Shown here in pieces: positions 32,766 through 43,599 of a DNA stretch of 64,000 nt. The DNA comes from Pohlia nutans. Lineage: Eukaryota > Streptophyta > Bryopsida > Bryales > Mniaceae. The stretch lies in NCBI GenBank assembly GCA_022496805.1, contig CM040085.1, positions 31,153,811-31,217,810 of the forward strand, written 5' to 3'. Position 1 is the first letter of the stretch, and each line of letters starts with the position of its first letter. The position numbers and the translations under genes were made by a program. The notes beneath the pieces were generated by a model. The model had not been told where the DNA came from, did not search any database, and saw only the letters and a list, made by a program, of their open reading frames with translations.

Positions 32766-33274
32766 GCAAAGCCCGGACATCCATTTGAAAGAGATGTGGC
32801 ATACGAGGAAAAAAAGGAAGAATTTAGAAGTTATGGCCAAACAGAAGGTTAGAGAACATGAAGTGCTACCTTCTAGTAGAGGCCCGAATATCATAGAAAT
32901 GGGCTTGCATTTGAGATTTTAATAACTAACCTAGAATATACACCGGTTGGAAGTGCAGGAGTTCCTTAAAGGGCATTTTTGAGACTATGGTAAAGAAGTG
33001 GGTGGTCTTCCAAAACCAAAGTGTGTCTCGTAAGTATCTTAGACCAAGAGGATAGGGAGGCTTGTCGAAGACTTATCATCAAAAAACATATTATGTAGTA
33101 ATGTACAAGCAGAAAAAACGTTTCATACAATGACAATACTTATGTCAATTTTGGAAGTTTTGAAATTGAGAATAAATTAAACCTTGACTTGAGACCTTAG
33201 ACTTGCCCATAATGTTGGCGCTACATTTGTGCCACGTATGCCAAAGATGACAAATTTTTTATGCCAGGCCTTAA

Positions 33275-33840
33275 CCCCTAAAAGACCAGGGTTGATTTTC
33301 CAAGTTCGGTCAGCTTAGTATGGAATGAGTATTGATCCTCAATTATTGAGATTTTTGTGGTGATTCTACTCTTTGTAACAAAGATGGGATGGTAATTTGC
33401 GTACGTAGATGATGTATAGATCAAAAGATACAATCATGCAAAGGTAAAAAACCTAATTGCGGGCAACTCTTGAAAATTTTCATACAATGAGCTATGTATC
33501 TGAATTTTTGTACACAATGAGCTAACGTCCCCATATACACAACTGCCAAATTCATTTTAGCAAATCTAAGACTAAACTTTGCATTTTGGGCATTTTCAGA
33601 AAGTTCCAAACTTGGGCAACAAGCAAAAAAAAAAAGTGCAACCAACTTTGAAGCTTATAATCTTACCATTGAAGAACCCTCAACGGTTGAAATTTTTTAG
33701 GCTGTAATAAATTCAAGTTGGTTGAAATATCCTACGGTTGGATTGGTCAAAAAGGTTTTAGATCAAAAACTATTTGTCTTTTTATGAGAAGGGATATTTT
33801 GGAGTGGTTGAGGAGAAACATAGTTGTGGTCCTTTAGGGG
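33275..33840. mobile_element. TTAA-flanked MITE, 566 bp
   Basis: TTAA at 33,271-33,274 and 33,841-33,844. Inverted ends are 'cccctaaaagaccaggg' and 'cccctaaaggaccacaact' (reverse complement). No coding capacity was recognised; the 74-codon minus frame inside it is not supported. Confidence 0.75.
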
Positions 33841-33844
33841 TTAA

Positions 33845-34768
33845 TATAAAGCCTTTTGGTCCAATTTGCTACTTTCAAGCAATCTTGTAGTAATTGCTTC
33901 TCAAAATTTCTCAAAATTAAACTATTATTATTATATTATATTATATTTTTGGATATTTTGGATTTAGTAAAAGAATCTTTCAAAAATGACAAGTTTTAAA
34001 TCTAAGTTTCAAAAATAAAATAATTATCTGGCCAAAGCACCAAAAGGAAACTACACTACAATATTAATTAAAATTTGAAACTTTTAGACCAACAAGCTAA
34101 CAATGGTTTCTAAATTTACATAACATTCTATTGCACTTGAAAGAGTTCATCTTTCTTTACTATTTTTACTATTTCCACTGTAGGTGGCAACCAAAAATAA
34201 TAATCAACATGACTGCATTCAGTATAGAAAGCATGCACATAATACTTTACATAAACTAATTGTATTGGAATCTAGAAGAACAAAAGCAAAAAATTGTTGC
34301 TTGACATGAGAAAGTTCATCTCTAAATCAAAAGGGCACTTGACACTAGGTTGGAAAACGGAACTGGTCACACTAAAAAGCTTAATTAGTATGTACTGCAA
34401 TAGTTGTCAAAATTGGTGAGAATTAAAAAACAGGAGCTGTATTAGAGATTATAGTAGGGGATACCTTAACAATAGCATGGAAATTGATTAATGATCAACA
34501 TACACAAGAAGTGAAGCACTTCCATTTTAGCCCTTTCTTGTATACCGGTATTGTCCTCCGGCTTCTAATTCAGTAATAGTTTGAACGTTCCATAAACACT
34601 TTTCAACCTTTGAAAGTGTACTTACAGTCTTTCAAAGCAGCATGTAATAAAACGCACTGTAAGCCCATCGAAAATTGTAATAACAGGATTCCTCCGTATT
34701 TCCAAAACTAAGTTTTGTATCTCTTTGAAAGTTTGAATTATGTATTTTCTAAATTTGGCGTCCCTGGG
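33845..34768. other. AT-rich intergenic DNA up to the duplication breakpoint
   Basis: No gene or clear element is seen. The right arm of the inverted duplication starts at 34,769, directly after 'tccctggg'. Confidence 0.35.
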
Positions 34769-36738
34769 ACACTTGTTTCTAAACAGCACAAATTCAAAAC
34801 ACAACAAAAAGGACTAGACTTGCAGATGTTGTAAGCACCATTGAAAAGCTCAAGTACACAAGAATAGCGTTCACTGAGAGATTCAAAAAAACTATCAAAA
34901 GAAAAAAAATCGGAAAACTAAAATCTGTAAAAAGCTTCACCCACACCGACAACCCCATGCCCAAAGCCAGGACCCGACCACAGCATGCTATCCCTCTACA
35001 CAGCCCATCTTCAGTCTCATATACACAAAGGCGTCAGCTCAAGAATCACGAGGCCACCAACTCCCTCGAGAATGTCATCGAGAGATCCCGCTTCTATTCA
35101 ATTCAATGCACCCCTTCCTTCGCGTTCCTCCTCCTCTCGATGCATCGCCACATCGTTCACCACCGTGCGTTGCTGAACTCTGCTGCTGTTGCGGCTGCTC
35201 CACCCTCTCATCTCTCAGTCCTTCTTCGTCGTCTTGTTGATCAGGGACTTGTGGATGTGCGGGATCACACCCCCTCCCGCGATCGTCCCCTTGATCAGCG
35301 TGTCCAACTCCTCGTCTCCCCGGATGGCCAGTTGCAGATGCCGCGGAGTGATGCGTTTCACCTTCAGATCCTTGCTCGCATTTCCCGCCAACTCCAACAC
35401 CTCTGCCGTCAGGTACTCCAGGATGGCTGCCGAGTACACCGCCGCTGTGGCGCCCACTCTGCCATTCGCGGCCACTCTCGACTTCAGCAACCGATGAATA
35501 CGCCCCACCGGGAACTGCACACAACCAACAACAACGACAACGATGTTCAAATTTCCGCACTCGATCAACTTCCACCAAACCACGCTCCGCTTACTTGCTT
35601 TAAGCTCTCATTTTGTGTTCCATCCCACGTCACAAACCAATTCCATATCCAAAATGTCCTGGCCCGACTAACTCCATACTTTGTCAAGTACAGAGTTACT
35701 AAATGAAGTACCCAAATACTCCCTCACAACCACAAAACTCATTCCTGTCTTGGAGACTCCGATTGCAGTTCCCAACATCCCAGTTCATTGGTTCCTTCTT
35801 TGTCAAAGCACGTGGTGATTTCGTGGGTTTTGACTTCACCTCAGACACAGGATACGCATGCACGTAAATAACACTCCCGTCTACGCTTCGCTCAGTAAAG
35901 GATGTCACGGACCACCACAACTCGTGTGACAATGCAGGCATCTAAATGCCAGTTCGGTGGACCGAAACTCATCATTACGTCTTCACCACATTGAGTGCAA
36001 TTGAAGCCAGCGTAACAAACAATGCCAAGAAACTGACTGACCAGAGGTTCAGACACTCCGCACCTGAAGACCGGCCCGGGATGATCGCGAAGTGGGCTTC
36101 TTCTTATCCTTCTTGTCGTCTATCACCGGCGCAGCTGCTTTGCCCATCAGCAGCCCTTTGGCGCCTTTGCCCGACTGGTTCCCGCCCACCACCATGGTGA
36201 CTTATATATATATCTCCTCTGCTGGAAAATTGATACGGAAATAAATAAATAAAATGAGACCCTCGCTCAAAAACGGTTGACGAAGCTCGACTTCCCAGCC
36301 AACGCCCTCAACTCACCCCAACATACAGAGTGATCAAGAAACTGCGAAATAAGACAGGAGAAAATTAGAAAAGCCGGGAAATAAAACTCTCTGACAACGC
36401 CCAATCGACGCTCACTTCACAGCGCACCTTCAAACTCGATCTCGGGAAAATAAATAACGAAACCCCGAAGCCAGGAGACGGTAACGAGAAGGTGATGAGC
36501 GGGATGAGAAGAAGAACGGCTGGGCTCGGGCTGCAAGAGAATGTTGGTTTGATTTTCCCGCCACAAAGTCAAGCAAGCAAGGCAGCGAGGGGAGTGACAA
36601 TTTGAAAAGAAACAGAACGAGGGTAAGAAGGGGAAGATTCGGAATCGGTGAGGAGTGTCCGTGGCGCGATTGCGGCAGTGAGACGGATGATTGTTGTTGT
36701 GCGATGAGAGGGAAAAAAGGTCGAAGGTAAGATGGCTT
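34769..36738 (-). repeat. Right arm of the near-identical inverted duplication
   Basis: Reverse complement of 2,786-4,757. Left and right coordinates sum to 39,526 throughout the coding part and to 39,524 upstream of the AT tract, which is one AT unit shorter here. The spacer between arms is about 30 kb. Confidence 0.9.
35215..36195 (-). CDS. H2A.Z: Histone H2A.Z variant, copy 2 (2 exons)
   Basis: Exon 1 is 36,064-36,195 and exon 2 is 35,215-35,514 on the minus strand, with the same GT-AG intron. The 143-residue protein is identical to that of 3,331-4,311. It has the lysine-rich tail, the alpha-1 region '[20 protein letters not shown]', the extended acidic patch '[12 protein letters not shown]' and the H2A.Z docking domain. 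Both copies look intact. Because coding, intron and flanks are all near-identical, either the duplication is very recent or the copies are kept alike by gene conversion. The second copy has its own diverged upstream region, so expression could differ. Confidence 0.95.
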
Positions 36739-36885
36739 TGGGGTTTGCTTCAGTGCTGGCGGACAACTGACGACGAGCGACGAGTGAGCGCCAGAAGGAA
36801 AAAGAATATCAAAAGAAACGCGAGCTTTCAGCTAGTGCGGCTCTTCACGGTAGAGACCCCGCCCCCACCCGGTTTATACCCGGAC
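36196..36885 (-). promoter_or_regulatory. Promoter and 5' leader of H2A.Z copy 2
   Basis: On the minus strand 'tataaaccgggt' occupies 36,867-36,878, matching copy 1, followed by a G-rich 'gggggcggggtc' stretch. The E2F-like 'ggcgggaaa' is retained at 36,554-36,562. Upstream of the TATA region the sequence is unrelated to copy 1. The region between TATA and about 36,740 is only partly similar. Confidence 0.55.
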
Positions 36886-36985
36886 CCCTTCTGTACCCTG
36901 GTTGCCGTAGAGTACAAGGGACGAGGTTGGATACCTGCTTCACATGAGCGACAGGACCCTGATGTGACATTGAGGGGTTGTTTAG

Positions 36986-37345
36986 GGCCGCTTCACACTA
37001 TGGCCAAAGGTCGAGAGGCCGTCGATTTTCACCAATCAAATTGCAAGAAACCATGGTTTCGGCCTCTCGACCCTTCACACTAGAGGCCAAAGTCCAAAGG
37101 CCGTGGACCTTCAAAATGCTTACATGGCAACACTTTTTGACCAAGGTGACGGCCTCTTGAGAGGAAGTTTGGGTCCTACATTTTGCAAGACCCGTCACTA
37201 TCGTCGAGAGGCCGTCGATTTCTTTTCATAAAAAATGAAACTATATTTTATGCCTATGTTCAGTAGATTTCTTTGGACTCTCAACAAAGTTTGGACTCTC
37301 AATCCCACGGCCTCTCGACTTGGACGGCCATAGTGTGAAGCGGCC
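36986..37345. mobile_element. TIR MITE, 360 bp, flanked by TTTAG
   Basis: Terminal inverted repeat 'ggccgcttcacactatggcc' at both ends. The 5-bp direct repeat TTTAG lies at 36,981-36,985 and 37,346-37,350. The interior repeats 'cctctcgac', 'cttcacacta' and 'ggccaaagtccaaaggccgt'. The superfamily is uncertain. It sits about 110 bp beyond the TATA box of H2A.Z copy 2, in its upstream region. A degenerate copy is at 18,541-18,845. Confidence 0.8.
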
Positions 37346-37740
37346 TTTAGAATCACTTCAGGCAATTTTTTTCTAGTGGTTTTCTTATTGGTAGAGTATA
37401 AGAGCACCTCCAACGGGACTCTTCAAATGAGCCTGTAACGGTTGTGGTGTGTCTCTTGTTGAATCGCACACCCCAACAACCACTCGTCAATTGTAAGTTG
37501 CTCTAACTTGCCTAAAAGGCGGCTTGCTTCTCCAAAGTTCTACGTTTTGACGAGGCTTGTCAATGGCCCTGTTCATCTCCTAATCTGGTTTTATCATGAT
37601 TTTTGACCAGTCTTCCACTCCTTCATTTGTCATTGAGAATCACATTACTACAACCACTATGTTATAGATGGGGCAGAAACCACGTCAACTACAAGCCGCA
37701 TCATAGGGACATAAATAGGGCATGTAGAAAGGCAGATCAT

Positions 37741-39654
37741 CAGGAATTTCAGACCCCACTGATTTCGCACGATTTCAGTGCGTTTATCGTTGAACACTGA
37801 TTCCGCACGTCATACGTGCATTTAGAAGTGTCGTTATGGTACGGAAGTGACATGCATTACTAGGATGTCGATGTAGTGTCTTTTCAATGATTATGAAAAA
37901 AGTGTTGTTTTCGCACGAAAGTCGTGCTTGACGGAATCCGAGCGTTAATCGTGTATCTACATTACATGGCTAATAAGACACGGATAACATGCGGTTTTAG
38001 TTAATGTGGATTTAGTATCGTATACGTATCATATTAACGCCTTTTATTATATCCGTGCAATTTCAGTATCTATTATAATGCAAATTATTGTCGTACGACA
38101 TCCGTGTAGTTATCGTACAAGTTTTCAATTTCAGAATGAGTGACTTATATTTCTCGACGTCACTCCCGTTCAAGAATGTGTTTTCGCACTACAGTAGCAT
38201 GTCATACTTCTCGACAAAAAAAGTTTATAGTGTTTTAAAAATATTGATTTATTGATGAAATATAATAAATAGAGAAAATACCAAAAATATTTTAATATTC
38301 TCTTTTGGAATATTTTGGAATCTTTCAAAATAGTTTATATTATTTTAGAACATTTTGGAATATTCCAAGAATCTTTTTAAATTATCCTTACGGTCTAATT
38401 TTCCAAAACATTTTTAGATCTTCATTTATAGAATTTAGAAGCAATGAACATTAAAATCTCAATGAAATTACATTTTATATTTTTAGAATTCAAATTTGGT
38501 ATTATTGGTTATCATTGTACTTTTCATCATGGGAGAAAAAAAATCGTACAGAAAAGGACAACATTACTTTTTCAAAATAGTAAAATTTGTAACACGAGAC
38601 AATGTAGAGGTGTTGTTTTTTTGAAAGTTTCCCTAGGCGGAGTTTAATTTGGATTGGCACAATTCAAATTGGGTTTGAAAGCATACTTGATTTCCTATAA
38701 GAAAATAATTATAATTTGATTTAATTTTTAATTTTTTTAGTCTCGGGCAGCTCATAAGGAGGCATCGACCAAAACATGATCTCTCAAAGCATTGCAAGTT
38801 AAATTGAGTTTAAAATCAGACTTTCTTTGAACTCAGTTTGAGCAACTTTTCAAAAAATAAAATTGCAAGAGCTTTTAATTGCTTGCTACAACATTCAAAA
38901 CATTGAATTTTTTTTCTGGGTATAGAAAAAAGCTTGTATAGTGGAGTGCAAAAAGAAATTGGAATAGAAAGAGTTTTTTACATTGCTAAAAACATTTAAA
39001 GTCTACTGAAAATTAAAAAACAGATAACAACGTTTAAGATTTTGGCAAAAAAAAAAACAGTTTAAAAAAATTTGAATTTTTTTTAGATATAGAAAAATGC
39101 TTGCATGATGTACTGAAAAAAAAATTGGATTTTTTTTTTTACATCGCAAAAAAGCATCCAAAGTCTGCATAAAAAAGAATAGCTTACAGCCACCACGATT
39201 TTGGCAAAAAATAAATAAATTCAGAATATTCTGAAAAAATCCTAGATATAGAAAAAGTCCCGCATAATCTAGTGCAAAAAAGAATTTGGAAAAAAAGTTT
39301 TTTTCACATTGTTAAAAACATTCAAAGTCCGCTAAAAAAAAAAAACAAACAGCTCACAGCCATGATCTGCCATCACGATTTTGGCCAAAGAAAATCAAAA
39401 TCAAAATATTCTGAAAAAAATTCAAGATATAGAAAAAGGCCTGCGTGTTGTAGTTGAAAAAAAAAATTGAAAAAAGAATTAAATATACATGGCAAAAAAA
39501 TTGCCAATGGTTACATTCCTTTATAATTATCAAAAGAATTCGATTGCTTGCATCAAGACTTCTAGGTGGTTTAGTGGTTTAGAGTATGGTTTGTAATTGG
39601 GAGGTCTCGAGTTCGATTCCAGCCACCCGAAATAATGTTTAGGTAGAGAAAAAA

Positions 39655-39685
<31 letters not shown>

Positions 39686-40004
39686 GCAATAAAATTATTT
39701 TGACCAAATTTAGATATAGAAAGAAAAAAAATCTTGATATAGAAAAGATGATGTCGCACGAAAAACACACTGAATCAGTGTGGCTTTAAACACGATTAAG
39801 ACACGACATTTGACAATTGTACAGAGTGAAGAATTCGCACGTTTTCAATAGATGTATCAATCGTGTCGAATCAGTACTATATCCGCTTGTACGATCATGA
39901 TGTCATATCAGTGCAGTTGCGATGAATGACGCAACGATGCGGAATCAGTGCAAAAAATACACGCACCCATGAAATATCGGAATCAGTGGGGTCCGAAATT
40001 CCTG
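37741..40004. mobile_element. TIR element, about 2.26 kb, nested
   Basis: The ends are 'caggaatttcagaccccact' and, reverse complemented, 'caggaatttcggaccccact'. 'atcat' on the left and 'atgat' on the right extend the symmetry. The interior is rich in 'cgcac', 'gattcagtg' and 'tcgtacga' phrases. From about 38,700 to 39,540 a loosely repeated A-rich block occurs ('agatatagaaaaa...aaaacattcaaagtc'). The left portion also includes 'gtgttttcgcactacag', a terminus-like phrase of another family. It is related to the small element at 621-853. Confidence 0.65.
39562..39629 (+). other. tRNA-derived SINE head (pseudo-tRNA)
   Basis: 'aggtggtttagtggtttaga' gives a near-perfect A box and 'ctcgagttcgattcc' a good B box. 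The outer ends 'ggtgg' and 'ccacc' can pair. The would-be anticodon loop 'tttgtaa' (TGT) has no good stem, so this is not a functional tRNA. An A-tract and a 25-nt T-run follow within 60 bp. Confidence 0.5.
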
Positions 40005-40615
40005 ATGATGATGCAACCCTTTTGACAGCCACAATTGGAGATGCTCTAAGAGTCAAGTTCGATATGTTTGAGAAATTGCCCATAGAAGTAAGCGAGAGGA
40101 GTGGAAATGTGGAACTTGGATATGTCTCATAGTTGACTATGAAGTTGTGCATGAACTTGCTTGAGGTGAAATGTGAAAAAAATTGATCAATCAAGGAGAA
40201 ATTGCCGTGAAGTCATGATGACAACATCTCCTCCACTATTTTCTCACAAGCTTTAGAATTTGGTCTCCCGAAGTCCCTAAAAACTTGTTTTGTAGTGAGA
40301 TACTTCACCCATGGAACTTGGCCCTAATTTTATAAAGAGAGCCCTATATGTAAATTAGTGCAAAATAGCAAGAAAATAGTGTGGACAACCTAAAGAATTT
40401 CACATAGATTGCTCATGTATCTACCATTTCCTAGATTTCAAATGTATCTACGGTTTCATAGATTTCACATGTATCTACCATTTCCTAGACTTCGGACGTA
40501 TCTACCAATTTTTTTTGGATTTCCCGGCTGTGTGCTTCACAGACTCACGTCGGAGGAGAGCTGCTGTTTGTGGTTTCGGAAGAAGAGCGCTGGCGTTTTT
40601 GTTTGATTCTCAGCG

Positions 40616-43599
40616 ATGGCGGCCCTTCCTCCAAAGGATGCAGCGCTCATCACACCTTCGAAGAAGGGCGCCAACTTGCACGATCCTTATTCCTTGAAAC
40701 GCGTTCTCGACGATGCCACTTCCGAGGTTTGCTTCAGTCGCTTCCTTTTTTGCTATTGTTTCTTTTAGGTTTCGTGTTGAAAATCAGGAATGAAAATCAG
40801 AGTGCTGAATTGCCGTTTGATGTGTCGTTGAGTAGAATTATTGTTGGAGTTTGGTCTCGTTGCATTGGTTCGTGACTTCTTAGAGCTAAATTTTGTATCA
40901 GAGCGTGAATTCTACGATGTCCCTATTTTAGGGTTTTTTTTTACGAGGAGAGGTAGTACGAGATCGCATGCTCGATAAATTGTGTTTTAACCCCATAGGA
41001 ACCAAGAGGCCTCTCCATGCTTTTGAATGGGTCATACGAGGATGTTTATTTATTTTTTGACTAACATATGCAATTTTCTTCACTGATCCTGGTTATATAA
41101 AATTTGGCTCTGTCTTAATTAATATGATCAATCAGATTAGTCATTTCAAAACCATGAAATTGCGGTCCTTAGGGTTTAAGAATGGTCCTTCTCATCGGTG
41201 TAGCGTTCACGTGGATGGGAGTTAAGGATTTTTGTAATCGGAAGTATGTGTTAATGTCTTACTCAGCTTGGATTAAATCGTGTCGCATTCTGTTTCTTAG
41301 CTCACACCTGCTTGATTAGGTTGGGTCGACTTCCTAATCGGCTCCAGTATAGGGCAGCTTAGTTTTAATTTGTGATCCAGTAGCTTGAAGTTTGCAGTAG
41401 ACATGTTTCAAGCAGTCCTGCTTTAGGTTGACAGTGCAAAGAAAGATGCCGTTAACAAATTATTTGTCGTGAAGTTGCTACTTGGATCCAGATTACCTTC
41501 AGGATGATAGAATTATTCCTTTTAAGGCTTGATTATGTTAATATTTTTTGAGATTGTGACGTTTTAGAGGACTATCTTTTGACACTGTTTGTAGCAACCT
41601 TAGGGTTTCCGGTGATTATGGAGTGAGATCTCGTCACATGATCAGCTGATCGAGAAAGTATTACTCCCTCTGTTTCGAAATAAGTGTCCTAGTTTTTGGC
41701 ATTTTTCAACTTGACGTTTTTTTTGCCAAAGAAAGTCGTCTCAATACTCAAAAAATAGTCTATTTTTAATAGTAGTGTGTAGTTTTTGTGTCACTCTCAT
41801 CGTTCGCCCCGTTTGAAGTGGACAGTGCTCACGTTTGAAGTATAAAACATAGGACAAAAACTAGAAAAAAGAAATGCCAAAAACTAGGACAATTATTTTG
41901 AAATGGAGGGAGTATTGACTTATTGTTAGTAATGTAGCTCTGGGTTTAGGCCATGAACATGTGATTAGTTTTAGGTTCTGTGCGATGTCTAAGTCGTGTG
42001 TCATGAATTTGCAGGTAGTACTGGGACGGGGATACGTCGAGAATGTGAGCTTGAGTAATCTGAAGATGGCCATTGGCGTTATCACATGTGCCATTGCTCT
42101 AGCTGCTCAGTTCTACCCCAAGAAGTTTCCTGAGAACAAGACATTTTTAATTGGCTGCATCATATTATATCCTCTTTATAACAATGCGTAACGATGTTTG
42201 TTGTATGTTAGAAATTCAGGCCTGAGCTTGACTAGGCTGTTTGTATGGATAATCTTGAGGTGTAGTTCTTTACTGTCTCATCATAACGGGATTGTCCTTG
42301 ACTATGGCAAGTATGTGCTTTTTAATGTGCTTCTGCAACACATCATTCTGACAAAAGAGAAGCAGCATATTCTGTTTACCCATCCGGTACGCCACTCTAT
42401 CTCGTGTTTATCCCTTAAAGCACATTTCCTTATTTAGAACGAAAGGAGTATTTTTGAGTTCTAACCTCAAAATATAGAAGTAATGTACATTCTAAAAATG
42501 TAGGTACATACTTTTCTTGTCACAGATGATGCTTGAAAAAATAATTCATAAAAACATTTCTCCATTATTAGCTGCAATTCATGGTCAAAGTGGTTTGAAA
42601 ACTGAGAAAACTAAGCCCGAGGGGCTTGGTATGTCCTTTAAGGGTAACTCCTAAAGGGTAGGAGGTATTTTTGCTCAAAATATACATCAAAACTGCCATT
42701 TCTGATGCATTGAGCCAAAATGAATGGAAAACGTTATTTTTTTCGTTCATTTCCAACCGTAGGATCTTGTTAGGCATTAGGGGATCTTCAAAGACATCGT
42801 TGCCATCTGAATCAATTGGTGTATCAGACGTCTACCGTGATTATTACGTTTTGTGCGAATTGACTGGAGCTTTAATTTTCTGGATGACACTGGCCTCTTC
42901 GTTGTCCCAGTACATGAGCATTGGATCACCCAAGTAGCCTGCGCTCAAGTATCTTTTCAAATCCAGTGTTTATTCTGTGCTAGCGCTGATTTACATGTTG
43001 ATATTGCAGAAGTCTTTCAGTGGTACAGGATTGGCAATATCCTCAAAGCTGCCAAGGTATTCGGACATGTATACATTGCAGATAGCAAGTGCAGATCCAG
43101 AACATATTGCGGCTCACTCACCTGTAGAGCTTACAAAGAGTGTAACCAAGTGGTAAGTCTCCCACTCAGCTTGCCCTGGTGAATTGTGTCATCGCCACTT
43201 TGTGAATTTGTTGGCCGATCTTGTGAGTGTTGGGAAGTTCTTTGCATTTTACTTTAGCATGGATTATCTGCAGGGTTTGACATGGAAGTCCCGTCATTTT
43301 GCTACATTCTATATCTCTCTGCAACCTCAGATAGTCCTGTCTACTGGACTGGGGGTCTGAGCTTTTATACCGTATAGATATCAATATTCACTGTATCCTG
43401 TGCACATGCTGATAATTTCAATCAGTTTATCTGCTGGGACAATTGTACAGGAGGTGTCGGTCATTGTCTTGCTTGAAAGCACTCATGATGTAATTGTACC
43501 AGGTTTACAACTGATGGCGTTTTGGCGGAGGGCGTATTTTGGGACGACGTTGAGAGTCTGATTGACGACTACGAGAATGAGTCTCGCAAGTCGAAGTGA
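40616..43599 (+). CDS. SPC25: Signal peptidase complex subunit 2 (SPC25), 5 exons
   Basis: Non-catalytic ER membrane subunit of the signal peptidase complex. Exons: 40,616-40,726; 42,015-42,166; 42,311-42,386; 43,010-43,152; 43,503-43,599. These total 579 nt, 192 residues, the same length I recall for Arabidopsis SPC25. Conserved parts: 'DPYSLKRVLDDATSEVV', 'GYVENVSLSNLKMAIGVITC' leading into the first membrane segment, 'QFYPKKFPENKTFLIGCIIL' leading into the second, 'TKEKQHILFTHP', 'LAISSKLPRYSDMYTL' and 'ELTKSVTKWFTTDGVLAEGV'. The C-terminus is charged. Introns 1, 3 and 4 are GT-AG. Intron 2 starts ATATCCTCTT with a U12-type branch site and ends AA if the frame is kept. Introns 1 and 3 host transposon fragments. 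The gene looks functional. Confidence 0.92.
40991..41175. mobile_element. TTAA-flanked MITE (family D) in SPC25 intron 1
   Basis: TTAA at 40,987-40,990 and 41,176-41,179. It begins 'ccccataggaaccaagagg' and ends with 'tttcaaaaccatgaaat' then 'tgcggtccttaggg', matching family D in the reverse orientation. Confidence 0.65.
41664..41912. mobile_element. Stowaway-type MITE in SPC25 intron 1
   Basis: Terminal inverted repeats 'ctccctctgtttcgaaat' and, reverse complemented, 'ctccctccatttcaaaat', flanked by TA on both sides. They extend into 'ctagtttttggcattt' on both arms. CTCCCTC ends plus TA duplication identify Stowaway (Tc1/mariner-related) elements. Confidence 0.85.
42167..42310 (+). other. 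Minor-spliceosome (U12-type) intron in SPC25
   Basis: The donor ATATCCTCTT matches the U12 AT-AC class consensus (ATATCCTTT) at all but one position. 'tccttgac' at 42,295-42,302 matches the U12 branch-site consensus TCCTTRAC, about nine bases before the exon. The frame demands joining ...ATATT to GTATGTGCTT, giving terminal dinucleotides AT-AA. Using the AG one base later would shift the frame and hit a stop within about 15 codons. Confidence 0.7.
42640..42800. mobile_element. Fragment of element C in SPC25 intron 3
   Basis: 'aacgttattttttt' and 'tccaaccgtaggatcttgt' match the region around 23,940-23,980 of element C. The ends are eroded. Confidence 0.45.

Larger units (their letters stand above)
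37402..40046. mobile_element. PIF/Harbinger-like element, 2.6 kb, hosting a nested insertion
   Basis: The left end 'gagcacctccaacggg' and the right end, reverse complemented as 'gagcatctccaattgtgg', are imperfect inverted repeats. Both are flanked by TAA (37,399-37,401 and 40,047-40,049), as expected for PIF/Harbinger. Most of its length is the nested element 37,741-40,004. No transposase was recognised. Confidence 0.5.

Noticed and set aside
39562..39629. Functional tRNA-Thr(TGT)
   Set aside because: A and B boxes and partial acceptor pairing exist, but the anticodon stem fails and the sequence lies inside a transposon next to A/T runs, as for a SINE.
42167..42195. Ordinary GT donor in SPC25 exon 2 (gtaacg at 42,188), giving a GT-AG intron
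   Set aside because: It leaves the wrong phase for exon 3 and would place a frameshift inside a conserved membrane segment. The U12 donor upstream restores the family sequence.
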